A DNA stretch of 50,030 nucleotides, taken from Flammeovirgaceae bacterium BBD 1991-12. Its GTDB lineage: Bacteria; Bacteroidota; Bacteroidia; Cytophagales; Cyclobacteriaceae. Numbering within the stretch: the stretch's first letter is position 1; each line of letters starts with the position of its first letter. The position numbers and the translations under genes are program-made. Positions 35,785 to 44,945 of this stretch are shown piece by piece. The DNA lies in contig LYSV01000067.1 in assembly GCA_001657315.1 (NCBI GenBank), positions 1-50,030 of the forward strand, read 5' to 3'. A model generated the notes under the pieces. That model was not told the origin of the DNA, did no database searches, and worked only from the letters and a program-made list of their open reading frames with translations.

Positions 35785-36947
35785 TTAGCCGTAACTGATC
35801 CGATAGATCACATTGGCATAGTCATCACTTACCAGGATCGAGCCGTCCGGCATTTCGAGGACATCCACTGGCCTTCCCCACTGGTCCTGAGCACTGTCAT
35901 CAAGCCACCCATCGAGAAACACATCGGCTTTGATAGCCCGGTTGCCTTCCATATGTACTCTCATTAACCGGTAGCCGATCTTTTTGGAACGGTTCCATGA
36001 ACCGTGCTGGGCAACAATAACATCTCCCTTGTATTCTTCAGGGAACATATCTCCGGTATAGAATTTCATCCCCAGTGGCGCCGTATGGGCTTCAAACTTC
36101 CATACGGGTCTCTCAAAGTCAGTACAGGGTCGTTTATGGCCAAACTCAGGATCAGCTATGTCACTCCCATGGCAATAGGGGTAGCCGAAATGGAGCCCTG
36201 TCTGTCTCATTCTGTTCAACTCACAGGGTGGGTAGTTATCCCCCATCATATCACGGCCATTGTCAGTAAACCATAGCTCTCCTGTATCCGGATGCCATGC
36301 AAAACCTACTGTATTACGTACTCCCTCCGCCACGATTTCCATTCCTGACCCATCCCTGTTCATTCTTGTCAACGATGCAAATACAGCATCATCACTCTCA
36401 CAGATATTACACGGCGCACCCACGGGCACATACAATTTTCCATCAGGCCCAAAGGCGATGTATTTCCACCCATGATGACTTTCCGTAGGATATTCATCAT
36501 ATACCAGCTCGGGTTCAGGAGGGTTGCTCAGATCATTCTCAATATCCCTGTATCTCCATACTTTACTCACTTCAGCCACATACAGGTCGCCATTATTAAA
36601 AGCCACTCCATTGGGCATTTTCAGATCAGAATCCACTTCATATTTTTCCTCAGCCATCCCGTCTCCGTCATTATCACGCACTGCATAGACCTTATCCGCC
36701 CTGCGGTTACCCACATAAACCACACCCGATGGACTCATGGCTATAGACCTGGCATTTTTCACCTCTGCATATATGCTCACCCTGAAGCCGGGAGGAAGAT
36801 TCAGCTTGTTTAAAGGAAGCCCTGAAGTGTTATCCGGCACTAATAAAGAGTCGGCTCATTCTGGTTGAGGGCCCTGTCTGATGTTCCTTCACCACTACAT
36901 GCCATCAGGCAAGCCAACAACACAACAATGATCAGTGCATTTTTCAT
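35785..36947 (-). pseudogene. Sorbosone/glucose-dehydrogenase-like lipoprotein, signal peptide out of frame
   Basis: The main frame (36840 down to 35785, 351 aa) encodes a beta-propeller of the glucose/sorbosone dehydrogenase family: ARSIAMSPSGVVYVGNR, HHGWKYIAFGPDGKLYV, TVGFAWHPDTGELWFTDNG and a final GSILVSDDYANVIYRI. Such proteins oxidise sugars or aldehydes with PQQ in the periplasm. The frame has no export signal and opens with GTG. Just upstream, in another frame, the ATG at 36947 starts a perfect lipoprotein leader (MKNALIIVVLLACLMACSG) that meets a TAG at 36840-36842. One missing base near 36843-36847 (the CTCTTTATTAG stretch) would join them. The gene is therefore either recently broken or affected by an indel error. 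As read, the enzyme would stay cytoplasmic and probably inactive. Confidence 0.8.
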
Positions 36948-37039
36948 GATAAGATCGTTTGGTAGCTTAAAAAATACGATTATTCAGAGGCAATGTAAAG
37001 TATCTTGCAGTTTGATTTCCCAGGTCACCAGTGATAAGA

Positions 37040-37047
37040 TAACTTTG
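37040..37047 (+). promoter_or_regulatory. Putative -7 box giving a leaderless ABC-F transcript
   Basis: TAACTTTG is an exact TAnnTTTG match ending 5 bp before the ATG at 37053. A start site at the usual distance would fall on or next to that ATG. A TTTG at 37011-37014 lies 25 bp upstream, somewhat far for a -33 element. Confidence 0.45.
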
Positions 37048-37052
37048 TGGCC

Positions 37053-39002
37053 ATGTTAGCCATTAATAATCTCTCTTATTATATAGGTGGCAGAGCCATT
37101 TACGAAAATGCTTCTCTGCACGTAAAACCCAAAGACAAGATCGGTCTGATCGGACTGAATGGAAAGGGAAAATCGACATTGCTAAAGCTCATTAATGGCG
37201 ATTATCAGGCAGACAGCGGAACCATCAGTAAAAGTAATGAATGCTCCCTGGGTTTTCTCAATCAGGATCTTCTCTCCTATCAAACAGATGACAGTATTCT
37301 TTCAGTGGCTATGCAGGCCTTTGGGGAAACGGTAGATCTGCAGAAGCAGATAGAAGAGGTTCTCAAAAAAATGGAAACCGACTATTCCGATGATCTTGTC
37401 AGTAAGCTGGCCAGGCTGCAGGAAAGGTTTGAGGCACTTGATGGCTACAGCATGCAGGCCCGTGCGGAAGAGATACTGGAGGGTATAGGATTCAAAACCT
37501 CCGACCTGGGGCGCCCCCTCAGGGAATTCTCCGGAGGCTGGCGCATGAGGGTGATGCTTGCCAAATTGTTGCTGGAAAAACCCTCCCTGCTGATGCTGGA
37601 TGAGCCTACCAACCACCTTGATCTTCCCTCCATTGAGTGGATCGAAAACTATCTCCGAAACTATGAAGGTGCCGTAATTGTGGTCTCTCATGACAGGCAA
37701 TTCATCAACAACACCGTAACACGGATTGTAGAAGTGGCCAATACTGAACTTACGGGTTATGAAGGCAACTACGATTTCTATCTTGAAGAAAAACAACTGA
37801 GGTCTGAGATACAGAAAAATGCCTATGAAAATCAACAGCAAAAGATAAAGCAGACCGAACGTTTCATTGAAAGATTCCGTGCCAAAGCCACAAAAGCCCG
37901 ACAGGTACAATCACGTGTGAAAGCTTTGGAAAGGATGGACCTCATAGAAGATGTAGTAGATGAAAATGCGGTAGTGAATTTCAGGTTTAAATTCAGGCAA
38001 AAATCAGGACGTCACGTTATCCGCCTGGAGAATATTTCCAAATCATACAGTGATCTGACCATTTTTAAAAACACCACCACACACATCGAAAGAGGGGATA
38101 AAATAGCGCTGATAGGTGCCAATGGCAAGGGAAAGTCCACACTATTACGAATACTGGCGGGAACGGAAAATGTAGAAGGTGACCGTGAAGAGGGTTACAA
38201 CGTTATTCAGGGGTTCTATGCACAGCATCAGTTGGAGGCCCTTAATGTAAACAATGAAATTCTGGAAGAGCTGAAGCAGGCCGGCTCCGACAAGACCGAG
38301 CTCGAGCTAAGGCAGATCCTCGGTTGCTTCCTGTTCACCAATGATGATGTATTCAAAAAAATAAAAGTCCTGTCAGGAGGTGAAAAGTCAAGGGTAGCGC
38401 TTGCCAGAACCCTGATCTCCGAAGCCAATTTTCTACTGCTGGATGAGCCCACCAACCATCTCGATTTTGTTTCAGAGAACATCCTTATCCAGGCTCTGCA
38501 GCAGTATGAGGGAACCTTTATTGTCGTTTCCCATAACAGGCACTTTGTTTCTCAGATCGCCAATAAGATCTGGTACATTGAAGATCAGGAGATCAAGGAG
38601 TACCCCGGCACCTATGAAGAATATACCTACTGGAAAGAAGGCCGAGCCTCTGCACAAAACAATAGCGGGGCCGAAAAACAGGAAAAGAGTGAAACACGTA
38701 CAGCAGCAAAGCAGGACAGAAAGGTTGACAGGGTAAAAAATGATAAGGAGAAGAAACTAAAGCAGGCGGAGAAGGAGCTTGCAGATATTGAACTGCAGGT
38801 ATCGCAAAAAGAGACAGCCATTCAGGAACAGGAGGGCCACCTTTCAGACCCAACGGTCTATGGCAACCCTGATGAATTACTAAAGGCACATGAAAAGTAT
38901 GAAATCCTCAAAGAGGAACTCAAAGAACTAAACACAAGGTGGGAAGAACTATTCGCTCACCTTGAAAAGGTACAGCTGGACTCAAATGATCAGGATCAGT
39001 AA
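37053..39002 (+). CDS. ABC-F family ATPase
   Basis: The soluble protein of about 649 aa has two ABC ATPase domains and no membrane segment. Domain 1 has Walker A GLNGKGKST, signature REFSGGWRMRV and Walker B LLMLDEPTNHLDL. The inter-domain linker is rich in Lys and Gln (about 240-310). Domain 2 has GANGKGKST, LSGGEKSRVALA and LLLDEPTNHLDF. A charged coiled-coil C-terminus (about 540-649) resembles Uup/YheS-type members. ABC-F proteins act on the ribosome E site in translation quality control or drug protection. I chose the ATG at 37053; a GTG at 37047 lies inside the predicted promoter. Subfamily and substrate are not resolved. Confidence 0.93.
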   Translation: MLAINNLSYYIGGRAIYENASLHVKPKDKIGLIGLNGKGKSTLLKLINGDYQADSGTISKSNECSLGFLNQDLLSYQTDDSILSVAMQAFGETVDLQKQIEEVLKKMETDYSDDLVSKLARLQERFEALDGYSMQARAEEILEGIGFKTSDLGRPLREFSGGWRMRVMLAKLLLEKPSLLMLDEPTNHLDLPSIEWIENYLRNYEGAVIVVSHDRQFINNTVTRIVEVANTELTGYEGNYDFYLEEKQLRSEIQKNAYENQQQKIKQTERFIERFRAKATKARQVQSRVKALERMDLIEDVVDENAVVNFRFKFRQKSGRHVIRLENISKSYSDLTIFKNTTTHIERGDKIALIGANGKGKSTLLRILAGTENVEGDREEGYNVIQGFYAQHQLEALNVNNEILEELKQAGSDKTELELRQILGCFLFTNDDVFKKIKVLSGGEKSRVALARTLISEANFLLLDEPTNHLDFVSENILIQALQQYEGTFIVVSHNRHFVSQIANKIWYIEDQEIKEYPGTYEEYTYWKEGRASAQNNSGAEKQEKSETRTAAKQDRKVDRVKNDKEKKLKQAEKELADIELQVSQKETAIQEQEGHLSDPTVYGNPDELLKAHEKYEILKEELKELNTRWEELFAHLEKVQLDSNDQDQ

Positions 39003-39137
39003 CAGGCACACCCCTGCCACTACCATGTATCTGACAACCAGCTTCTTAAGTTGTATTTGGTAAGTATTCATCACAAAAATTAATATGTTTTAGTTTAAAA
39101 AGTAACTATATTGCACAGTGTAATTCTCTTAACAGTT

Positions 39138-39899
39138 TCAAAGGATTACTCCCAAGGTAGTTTCAAACCTATTCATTTTCTGGGTTAAAGTTAGTTTATT
39201 TTCATTTCCGTACCAGAAAAAAGCAGAATTACTGTAATCTGAACTTACTTTTTGCTGTTTCCACCCCATACTTAACTCCAATTGCACGGTTTCCAGTCTC
39301 CATCGATACCCCAGCCCTGCCCTCAGATGTAAACCGCCTCTTACACTGTCAAACTCCCTATCCGACTTATTCCTCTCCCACGCGTGACCATAACCTGCCG
39401 AACCATAGTAAAACGGCCCGGACCACCGGCTTGAAAGATCGCCCTTGTAGTAAAAGTAAACAGGCGCAGCATTAAAGTCATTGTACTGATCATACGCTAC
39501 TCCTAAACCAATTTGCAAATACTGTTCCATTTTATAAACCACATTGGCTGAGAAAGACCCGGTAGCGTCAGAAGACTCATTGGTATTTTCCCGGCCATAC
39601 AAAATTCCCATGTGCACTTCCTGCTGAAGACCACGATCCCGTGCACGGATCAAACTTTTGAGCACTTCAGGGTCCAGCTCTTTTTTCTCAGCTCTCCTGA
39701 TCTTCAGCAACGCAACATCCGACACCGGCAGATCCAGTACATTGTCTGTCCCTACCTGTATCACTAAATTGTCACGCGTAAGCCTAGACACCTCGCCATA
39801 AATAATGCTGCCATTCTCCAGCAGAACTTTATCCTGCTGTGCCATAGCATTCACGGCTATTAAACCGGTAAGCCCAAGCAGCCAAAAACGCCTAATCAT
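39138..39899 (-). CDS. Exported protein with small N-terminal beta domain and outer-membrane barrel
   Basis: This 253-aa protein has a signal peptide (MIRRFWLLGLTGLIAVNAMAQ). An LSm/SH3-like segment follows (KVLLENGSIIYGEVSRL ... LPVSDVALLKI), which is common in Bacteroidota envelope proteins. The C-terminal half of alternating strands (QIGLGVAYDQYNDF, GLHLRAGLGYRWRL) ends in ETTLGVIL, typical of small outer-membrane barrels. I chose the ATG at 39899 because it overlaps the end of the LVIVD gene (ATGATTAG) and begins the signal peptide; a longer frame opens at 39923. Its function is unknown, and it is translationally coupled to the lipoprotein gene before it. Confidence 0.72.
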   Translation of the reverse strand: MIRRFWLLGLTGLIAVNAMAQQDKVLLENGSIIYGEVSRLTRDNLVIQVGTDNVLDLPVSDVALLKIRRAEKKELDPEVLKSLIRARDRGLQQEVHMGILYGRENTNESSDATGSFSANVVYKMEQYLQIGLGVAYDQYNDFNAAPVYFYYKGDLSSRWSGPFYYGSAGYGHAWERNKSDREFDSVRGGLHLRAGLGYRWRLETVQLELSMGWKQQKVSSDYSNSAFFWYGNENKLTLTQKMNRFETTLGVIL

Positions 39900-41229
39900 T
39901 AACATCCGGTGTTTTGACTTCAATATGACTCAAAAGTTTAATATCATTCAGATCAGAATAGTCATACTGGTATAATCCGTCCTCACCTATCATCATTGCT
40001 ACGTTATTGAATGGGATCACATCAAAGGCCTGAATATCCTGGTAATGCGCAAGCTCATTTTTGTCAATAGTGCTTACATCACTTGCATTATAAACCTTCA
40101 GCCCTGAATCCCCGTCACAAACAAAAAGAGCGTCACCATCCTTGCCGAGTCCATGTGGATTGTCCATAGCGTATACATGAAGTAACTGAGGAGATGAAAG
40201 ATCAGCTATATCAATTACTTCCAGTTGGTTGGTAAAACCCTGGCACTCAGTCCCCGATCTTAAGGTGACAAACGCGAAATCACCATCCACAATAACCGGG
40301 TCACAGCTGGTAACATGCCTGTAGGTAGATATCTGACTTGGATTCAGTGGGTTGGAGATATCCATGATATGCATACCCGCCTGAGCTCCTATGAACAGGA
40401 CATCGCCATTCGGAAAAATGGTTTCAATACCCCAGTCAACATGTACCTCCGTTCCCATAGTCATGGCGGTTGGCTGTGTAACGTCCACAGATTGTAGATC
40501 GGACATATCAATAATGTAGAGATAATCACCACTTAAGGCAAACCTGGCCATAGAGCCTCCTATGCCCGGATTACTCGGAGCTACCGCCAAAGCGGCATCA
40601 AAACTGGCTGAACTACGCAGCGCCAGCCCCTCATCATGGTACACACCTCCCCAGGGTTGTATTCCTCCTTCACAGTCAGACTCAAACACTTTAACAGAGC
40701 CTACCTCCTGCCAGTCGGTCACCACACCCCGTTGCGGATCAGTATAGAATCCATAGGAGTTATAATGATCAAATATATCTTCCAACCGTCCGATCTCTTC
40801 TGCTGCGTTCAGGTCTGAAATATCAATCGCTACAAGATCAATATAGCTATCCGTGAACAGCACATTGCCTTTAACAGCCAGATCAAAAGATCCCGGCACC
40901 TTAATAAAGGCCACGGCCTCAGGATTGGAGGGGTCGGCATTGTCTATCACATGGATACCTTCATTTGGTTCGTTGATATAGAGCAAATTGTCCTTAAAGA
41001 ATATTTTTCCCGCCTGCTTCATTTCCTGGGGTCCAATTATATCTACTGAAGACCTCAGGTCTTCCACGGACGTATAAACAGGCTCCATGTAGGTGTATTC
41101 ACTTTCCACCTCACAATTATCTGTACAGCCACCGGCGATGTAACTTATCACGAAAAGAAGCGAGATAAAAATGAATAATTGAAGGCTAACGGCCTTTGGA
41201 TTGGGTGATGGGGTAAAGCGTTTTTTCAT
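39892..41229 (-). CDS. LVIVD-repeat beta-propeller lipoprotein
   Basis: The 445-aa lipoprotein has a signal peptide ending in IAGGC (Cys near residue 35), then repeated propeller blades with LVIVD-type endings (GIHVIDNADPSNPEAVAFI, DLVAIDISDLNAAEEIG, GMHIMDISNPLNPSQIS, QLEVIDIADLSSPQLLHVY). These repeats are typical of surface or periplasmic proteins of unknown function in Bacteroidota. I chose the ATG at 41229, since the longer frame from 41352 adds a segment before the signal peptide. The barrel protein gene overlaps its stop, and the pair may form an outer-membrane complex. Confidence 0.87.
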   Translation of the reverse strand: MKKRFTPSPNPKAVSLQLFIFISLLFVISYIAGGCTDNCEVESEYTYMEPVYTSVEDLRSSVDIIGPQEMKQAGKIFFKDNLLYINEPNEGIHVIDNADPSNPEAVAFIKVPGSFDLAVKGNVLFTDSYIDLVAIDISDLNAAEEIGRLEDIFDHYNSYGFYTDPQRGVVTDWQEVGSVKVFESDCEGGIQPWGGVYHDEGLALRSSASFDAALAVAPSNPGIGGSMARFALSGDYLYIIDMSDLQSVDVTQPTAMTMGTEVHVDWGIETIFPNGDVLFIGAQAGMHIMDISNPLNPSQISTYRHVTSCDPVIVDGDFAFVTLRSGTECQGFTNQLEVIDIADLSSPQLLHVYAMDNPHGLGKDGDALFVCDGDSGLKVYNASDVSTIDKNELAHYQDIQAFDVIPFNNVAMMIGEDGLYQYDYSDLNDIKLLSHIEVKTPDVND

Positions 41230-41389
41230 GGCTTTGTTTTTTAGGTACTTATCTCTATGACACAACCCGTTATCATAGGGTTGGAAGGAGATGCGGACTT
41301 TTATCAAATAGTTTCGAATAGTGATCCTGCCGTCAGGTTTTTCCGTGATCAATTGGTTAAGTACTCCAGTATATTGTAGCAGTATACGG

Positions 41390-42868
41390 CTACTTTACCA
41401 GATATTTGAACCTGAAGCCAAACTCAAGGAAAGTGGGTCTGACCGCATCACCCGAAGTATTGACGGAGTTAATGGATTGGCGGAGCTGTGGCATAATGGA
41501 AATGGAATAATGCTTACCAAGCGTATACCCCAGCTCTGTACCTATCAGGCCGGTTATATTGTATTTACGCAGGCCTTCGTCTACCTCATAATTATCAAAG
41601 CTTCCCGATTCATCTTCCACTTTTTTCCTAAGCAAAATATCATTGGAAATACCCCCCAGCACTGAAAGGTACAATTTTCTGTCCACGATCATATAACCAG
41701 CCTGCATCGGTACGGATATCAGCCGGTAAGAGTTGGATATCTCATAATTACGGGTCACCGTGAGGTTTGACTTGTACTCGAGTTCATCCACATTATTGAC
41801 GGCCCTGAATGATCTGCCGGATTCCTGAACTACATTGGAAGTGCTGGAGGTACTGCGATCCATAAATACAACACCGCTTTGTATAAGCCACCTGGAGGAC
41901 AACTGCGTACCAAAGCTAATACCAAAGTTAAACGAGGTACCATCTTCCTCTCCGCTGGTCTGGGCCCGGTTGGGTTCAAAATCCTGTAAAAAAACATTTT
42001 CATTCTGCGCTTCTACCACTGGCGATGATAAATCACCCGCAGGATCGAAGCTGCCAGCTCCCATATCTATTCCAGCCCACATCCTGTTTTTGACTTTACT
42101 CTTCCGGGAGTCAGCATAAACATACCAAGGCACCATGGAAAGCTCTCGTTCCCTCAATGTCATTGAATCAAACTCAGCCATCAGCCTCTCCAGCCTGTGG
42201 GGGACCAATCCATCTTCTCTATGGGCAGAGGCATAAGATCGTTCAGGAGTAACGGCCTTTTCTTCCATTTCCCTCTGCAAAACTGCCGGATCATCATTAT
42301 AGGCTATAGTCAGCGGATCAGCAGCACCTTCATAGTCACTGGTGACCAACTCAGGTGTATCTGCCAAAGGGGCATCGGCTGAACCTGATGATCCGTTCTC
42401 CGCCAGATCCCCCTGGCCAGAAGCATCAATGAACCTGCTTGCCGTCTCTCCTCCGGAGCCCGTATTGGCTGTGGGTTCTTTCGTGGTTCCCGTTTTATCT
42501 TCTCTTTTTGATTCGTCGTCACTACCTTCAGAAGTGAGTTTATTATTCTCTTCGGCTATCATCGAAGGCGAGTCCGGTCTTACGCTCCCATCATCTTTCT
42601 CTATAATATCCGAAGCATCACTCATCTGCGTCTCCGCAGAAGGAAAGTAGATCTTATACACAGCTATACCTCCTATTGACAAGGCGAAGGCTACAGAAGC
42701 CGCTGTTAATAACTTGAAGAACAGCAGCCGCTTTTTAAAAGACCCATTGGCTGAATTGACCAGGGCAAGCTCCACTTTATCCCACACTGCCTCGGAAGGC
42801 GCCTTCTCCGCATCCTCAAAGGAATTGCTCCATTCTTCTTCAAACGCCGATCTATTCTGCATGTCCAT
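41390..42868 (-). CDS. Anti-sigma factor fused to outer-membrane beta-barrel
   Basis: The 492-aa protein has three parts. Residues 1-45 (SAFEEEWSNSFEDAEKAPSE, then VWDKVELAL) look like the short cytoplasmic sigma-binding region of Bacteroidota anti-sigma factors. Residues 49-71 form one inner-membrane helix (LLFFKLLTAASVAFALSIGG). A polar linker of about 200 aa, rich in Ser, Glu, Asp and Gly, then leads to about 215 aa of alternating strands (MWAGIDMGAGSF, FNFGISFGTQLSSRWLIQSG, TGLIGTELGYTLG, EFGFRFKYLVK), a PorT-like barrel. The layout matches dual membrane-spanning anti-sigma factors (Dma) described in Bacteroides. The ECF sigma gene upstream overlaps it by 17 nt, so the pair should act as one switch reading outer-membrane state. 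Confidence 0.85.
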   Translation of the reverse strand: MDMQNRSAFEEEWSNSFEDAEKAPSEAVWDKVELALVNSANGSFKKRLLFFKLLTAASVAFALSIGGIAVYKIYFPSAETQMSDASDIIEKDDGSVRPDSPSMIAEENNKLTSEGSDDESKREDKTGTTKEPTANTGSGGETASRFIDASGQGDLAENGSSGSADAPLADTPELVTSDYEGAADPLTIAYNDDPAVLQREMEEKAVTPERSYASAHREDGLVPHRLERLMAEFDSMTLRERELSMVPWYVYADSRKSKVKNRMWAGIDMGAGSFDPAGDLSSPVVEAQNENVFLQDFEPNRAQTSGEEDGTSFNFGISFGTQLSSRWLIQSGVVFMDRSTSSTSNVVQESGRSFRAVNNVDELEYKSNLTVTRNYEISNSYRLISVPMQAGYMIVDRKLYLSVLGGISNDILLRKKVEDESGSFDNYEVDEGLRKYNITGLIGTELGYTLGKHYSISIMPQLRQSINSVNTSGDAVRPTFLEFGFRFKYLVK

Positions 42869-43403
42869 AACTTATTTTTTCCTCTTTGCCTATCATTTCT
42901 CTCAGCAGCGCCCGGGCACGGGAATACTGAGATTTTGACGTACCCACACTTATTTTCAGCATTTCTGCTATCTCATTGTGGTTGTATCCTTCTATAGCAT
43001 ACAGGTTAAAAACTACCTGACAGCCTGAAGGAAGTTGCTGGATCATTTTCAACAGCTCAGTAAAATGAAATCTTGCCAATGAAAAATCAGACGCTACGGC
43101 ATCTTCCATATCCGTAACATCCACCATCGGAAACATGTACAGCTTTCTTCTGCCATGGTTAAGTGCAGTGTTGATCACGATCCTTTTTATCCAGTAGATC
43201 AGCCGTGACTCTCCCTTAAAGTCCCTGATCTTGTTGAATACCTTTATAAAAGACTCCTGTAGAATGTCCTCTGCTTCCTGATCGGATTTGGAATAGCGCA
43301 TGCATACGACCATCATCTTTGATGCGTATTGATCATAGAGCTCCCGTTGGGATATTCTATCCCCTTTCTTACAACCTTCTATAAGCGCCTTTTCCGAATC
43401 CAT
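42852..43403 (-). CDS. ECF-type RNA polymerase sigma factor
   Basis: This is a 183-aa extracytoplasmic-function sigma factor. Region 2 spans about residues 10-80 (LYDQYASKMMVVCMRYSKS, AEDILQESFIKVFNKI, LIYWIKRIVINTAL) and region 4 about 115-170 (LPSGCQVVFNLYAIEGYNHN, EIAEMLKISVGTSKSQYSRA). The usual ECF length is 160-200 aa. Its gene overlaps the anti-sigma/barrel gene by 17 nt, the classical cognate pairing. A 104-bp divergent spacer separates it from the T9SS plug gene, which could therefore be a target, but no repeated promoter motif was identified. Confidence 0.95.
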   Translation of the reverse strand: MDSEKALIEGCKKGDRISQRELYDQYASKMMVVCMRYSKSDQEAEDILQESFIKVFNKIRDFKGESRLIYWIKRIVINTALNHGRRKLYMFPMVDVTDMEDAVASDFSLARFHFTELLKMIQQLPSGCQVVFNLYAIEGYNHNEIAEMLKISVGTSKSQYSRARALLREMIGKEEKISYGHAE

Positions 43404-43507
43404 GCAATAATATTGGCCCGAGCTTTGATACTAAGACACACGGGTTCCCAAGTTGGTTGGAATGGTTATCTTCGCAAAGTTAAATTTATTTAAAAAAAGA
43501 AGTAAAT

Positions 43508-44785
43508 ATGCGCCTAATCATACTCCATTGTGGGATTATGTGTCTGTTTTTATCATCTGTACCTCGTAGCCACTACAATAAAAAACTGGTTTACCGGGAT
43601 GCAACCTACGAAGAAGAGATAAGAACCGTGCAGCTTTATCCCAATACCGGTAATCCTCAGGATGTATTTGAACCCCCTGTTGCTCCCATAGGTCAGAATA
43701 CTCTTTATCTGGAGTTCGACGATCTCGTTGAGGCGCATGAAGAATACAGGGTAAGGATCATTCACTGTAATGCAGACTGGCGCCCCTCCCGGCTAAAAAA
43801 CCTTGATTATCTGTACGATTTCAATGAATTCAACATTAATACCTTCGAATATTCGGTAGACACCAAGATAGGCTATGTGCACTATTCATTCAGACTACCG
43901 AGGGTGAAGTTGCCCGGTAATTATCTGTTAGTGGCCTATCGCGGATCTGATGCCAAAGACATTATCCTATCGAAACGCTTTATGATCTATACAAGGGACG
44001 TAGGTATAGGCGTAACCAGTAATCTAACGGGAGTAACTTCGCTGAACAGAAGCAGACAGCAAATAGACTTTGAGGTGAGCTACGGTAACTATGAGATCCT
44101 CGACCCACTTGCATTTTTTAGTGTGACCATTCGTCAAAACCAGCGCTGGGATAATGCCATTACAAACCTCAAGCCAAGGTTTGTGCGTGAAGCCGAAGGG
44201 ATCCTTGAATACAGGTTTTTCAACAATGAAAATGGCTTCGGTGGTGGTAATGAATACCGCTTTTTTGATCTGAGATCTTTCCGCTTTCCGGGACAGAACG
44301 TAGGCAGGGTGGATCTGAACACCTATCCATCGACTACCTATTTAATGATCGACCAACCACGCGTATATCAGGCCTATGCCCAGTATGACGATATAAACGG
44401 AGACTATTATATTCAAAACACTGATACCGGAAACGGCAAGGTGCAATCAGATTACATGAACATTAAGTTCACACTGGATACAGACGGGCCACTTTACGGG
44501 GATGTTTATTTGGTGGGTAAAATGAACAATTACGACAGAACTGCCCAAAACAAAATGGTGTACAACAAAAAATCGGATAGCTATGAAGGCGAAATGATCC
44601 TCAAGCAGGGGTTTTACAACTACCAGTATATAGTGAAATCTGACACACTTGATATGAATTACCTCGAAGGCAACCACTTCGAAACAGAAAATGACTATGA
44701 GGTCCTTGCCTATTATCGCCCCATGAATCTTGGAGCCGACCTGCTTGTAGGTTATACACGCGTCACGTTAAACAGCAGGAATTAA
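43508..44785 (+). CDS. Type IX secretion system plug protein (formerly DUF5103)
   Basis: The 425-aa exported protein belongs to the family first named DUF5103. It has a signal peptide (IILHCGIMCLFLSSV), then the typical EEIRTVQLYPNTG and LYLEFDDL, and IIHCNADWRPSRL with LDYLYDFNEFNINTFEYS. A middle region around LPRVKLPGNYLLVAYRGSD and a C-terminal beta domain (GPLYGDVYLVGKMNNY, GFYNYQYIV) complete it. In the T9SS translocon, Plug closes the SprA pore on the periplasmic side when no cargo is passing. It is one of several T9SS genes in the window. It is monocistronic here, with an IR-type hairpin past its stop. Confidence 0.9.
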   Translation: MRLIILHCGIMCLFLSSVPRSHYNKKLVYRDATYEEEIRTVQLYPNTGNPQDVFEPPVAPIGQNTLYLEFDDLVEAHEEYRVRIIHCNADWRPSRLKNLDYLYDFNEFNINTFEYSVDTKIGYVHYSFRLPRVKLPGNYLLVAYRGSDAKDIILSKRFMIYTRDVGIGVTSNLTGVTSLNRSRQQIDFEVSYGNYEILDPLAFFSVTIRQNQRWDNAITNLKPRFVREAEGILEYRFFNNENGFGGGNEYRFFDLRSFRFPGQNVGRVDLNTYPSTTYLMIDQPRVYQAYAQYDDINGDYYIQNTDTGNGKVQSDYMNIKFTLDTDGPLYGDVYLVGKMNNYDRTAQNKMVYNKKSDSYEGEMILKQGFYNYQYIVKSDTLDMNYLEGNHFETENDYEVLAYYRPMNLGADLLVGYTRVTLNSRN

Positions 44786-44871
44786 TTTGTGAATAGATTG
44801 TTGTTGATTGTTATTGATTGCTTGCCTCTATCCAACGCTGACACATGATTTTATCGTAATTCAGCCTTATA

Positions 44872-44905
44872 TTTCCGGTGCCGCAGTATTTTCAAATACC
44901 GGAAA
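44872..44905. terminator. Hairpin between convergent plug and cas6-like genes
   Basis: Perfect 8-bp arms TTTCCGGT (44872-44879) and ACCGGAAA (44898-44905) enclose an 18-nt loop that itself contains GTATTTTCAAATAC. It lies between two converging genes and may serve both strands as a terminator, although no long T run follows. Confidence 0.45.
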
Positions 44906-44945
44906 GCCAGCCACTAACTTAAAACCACCATCAACAAAGATCCAA

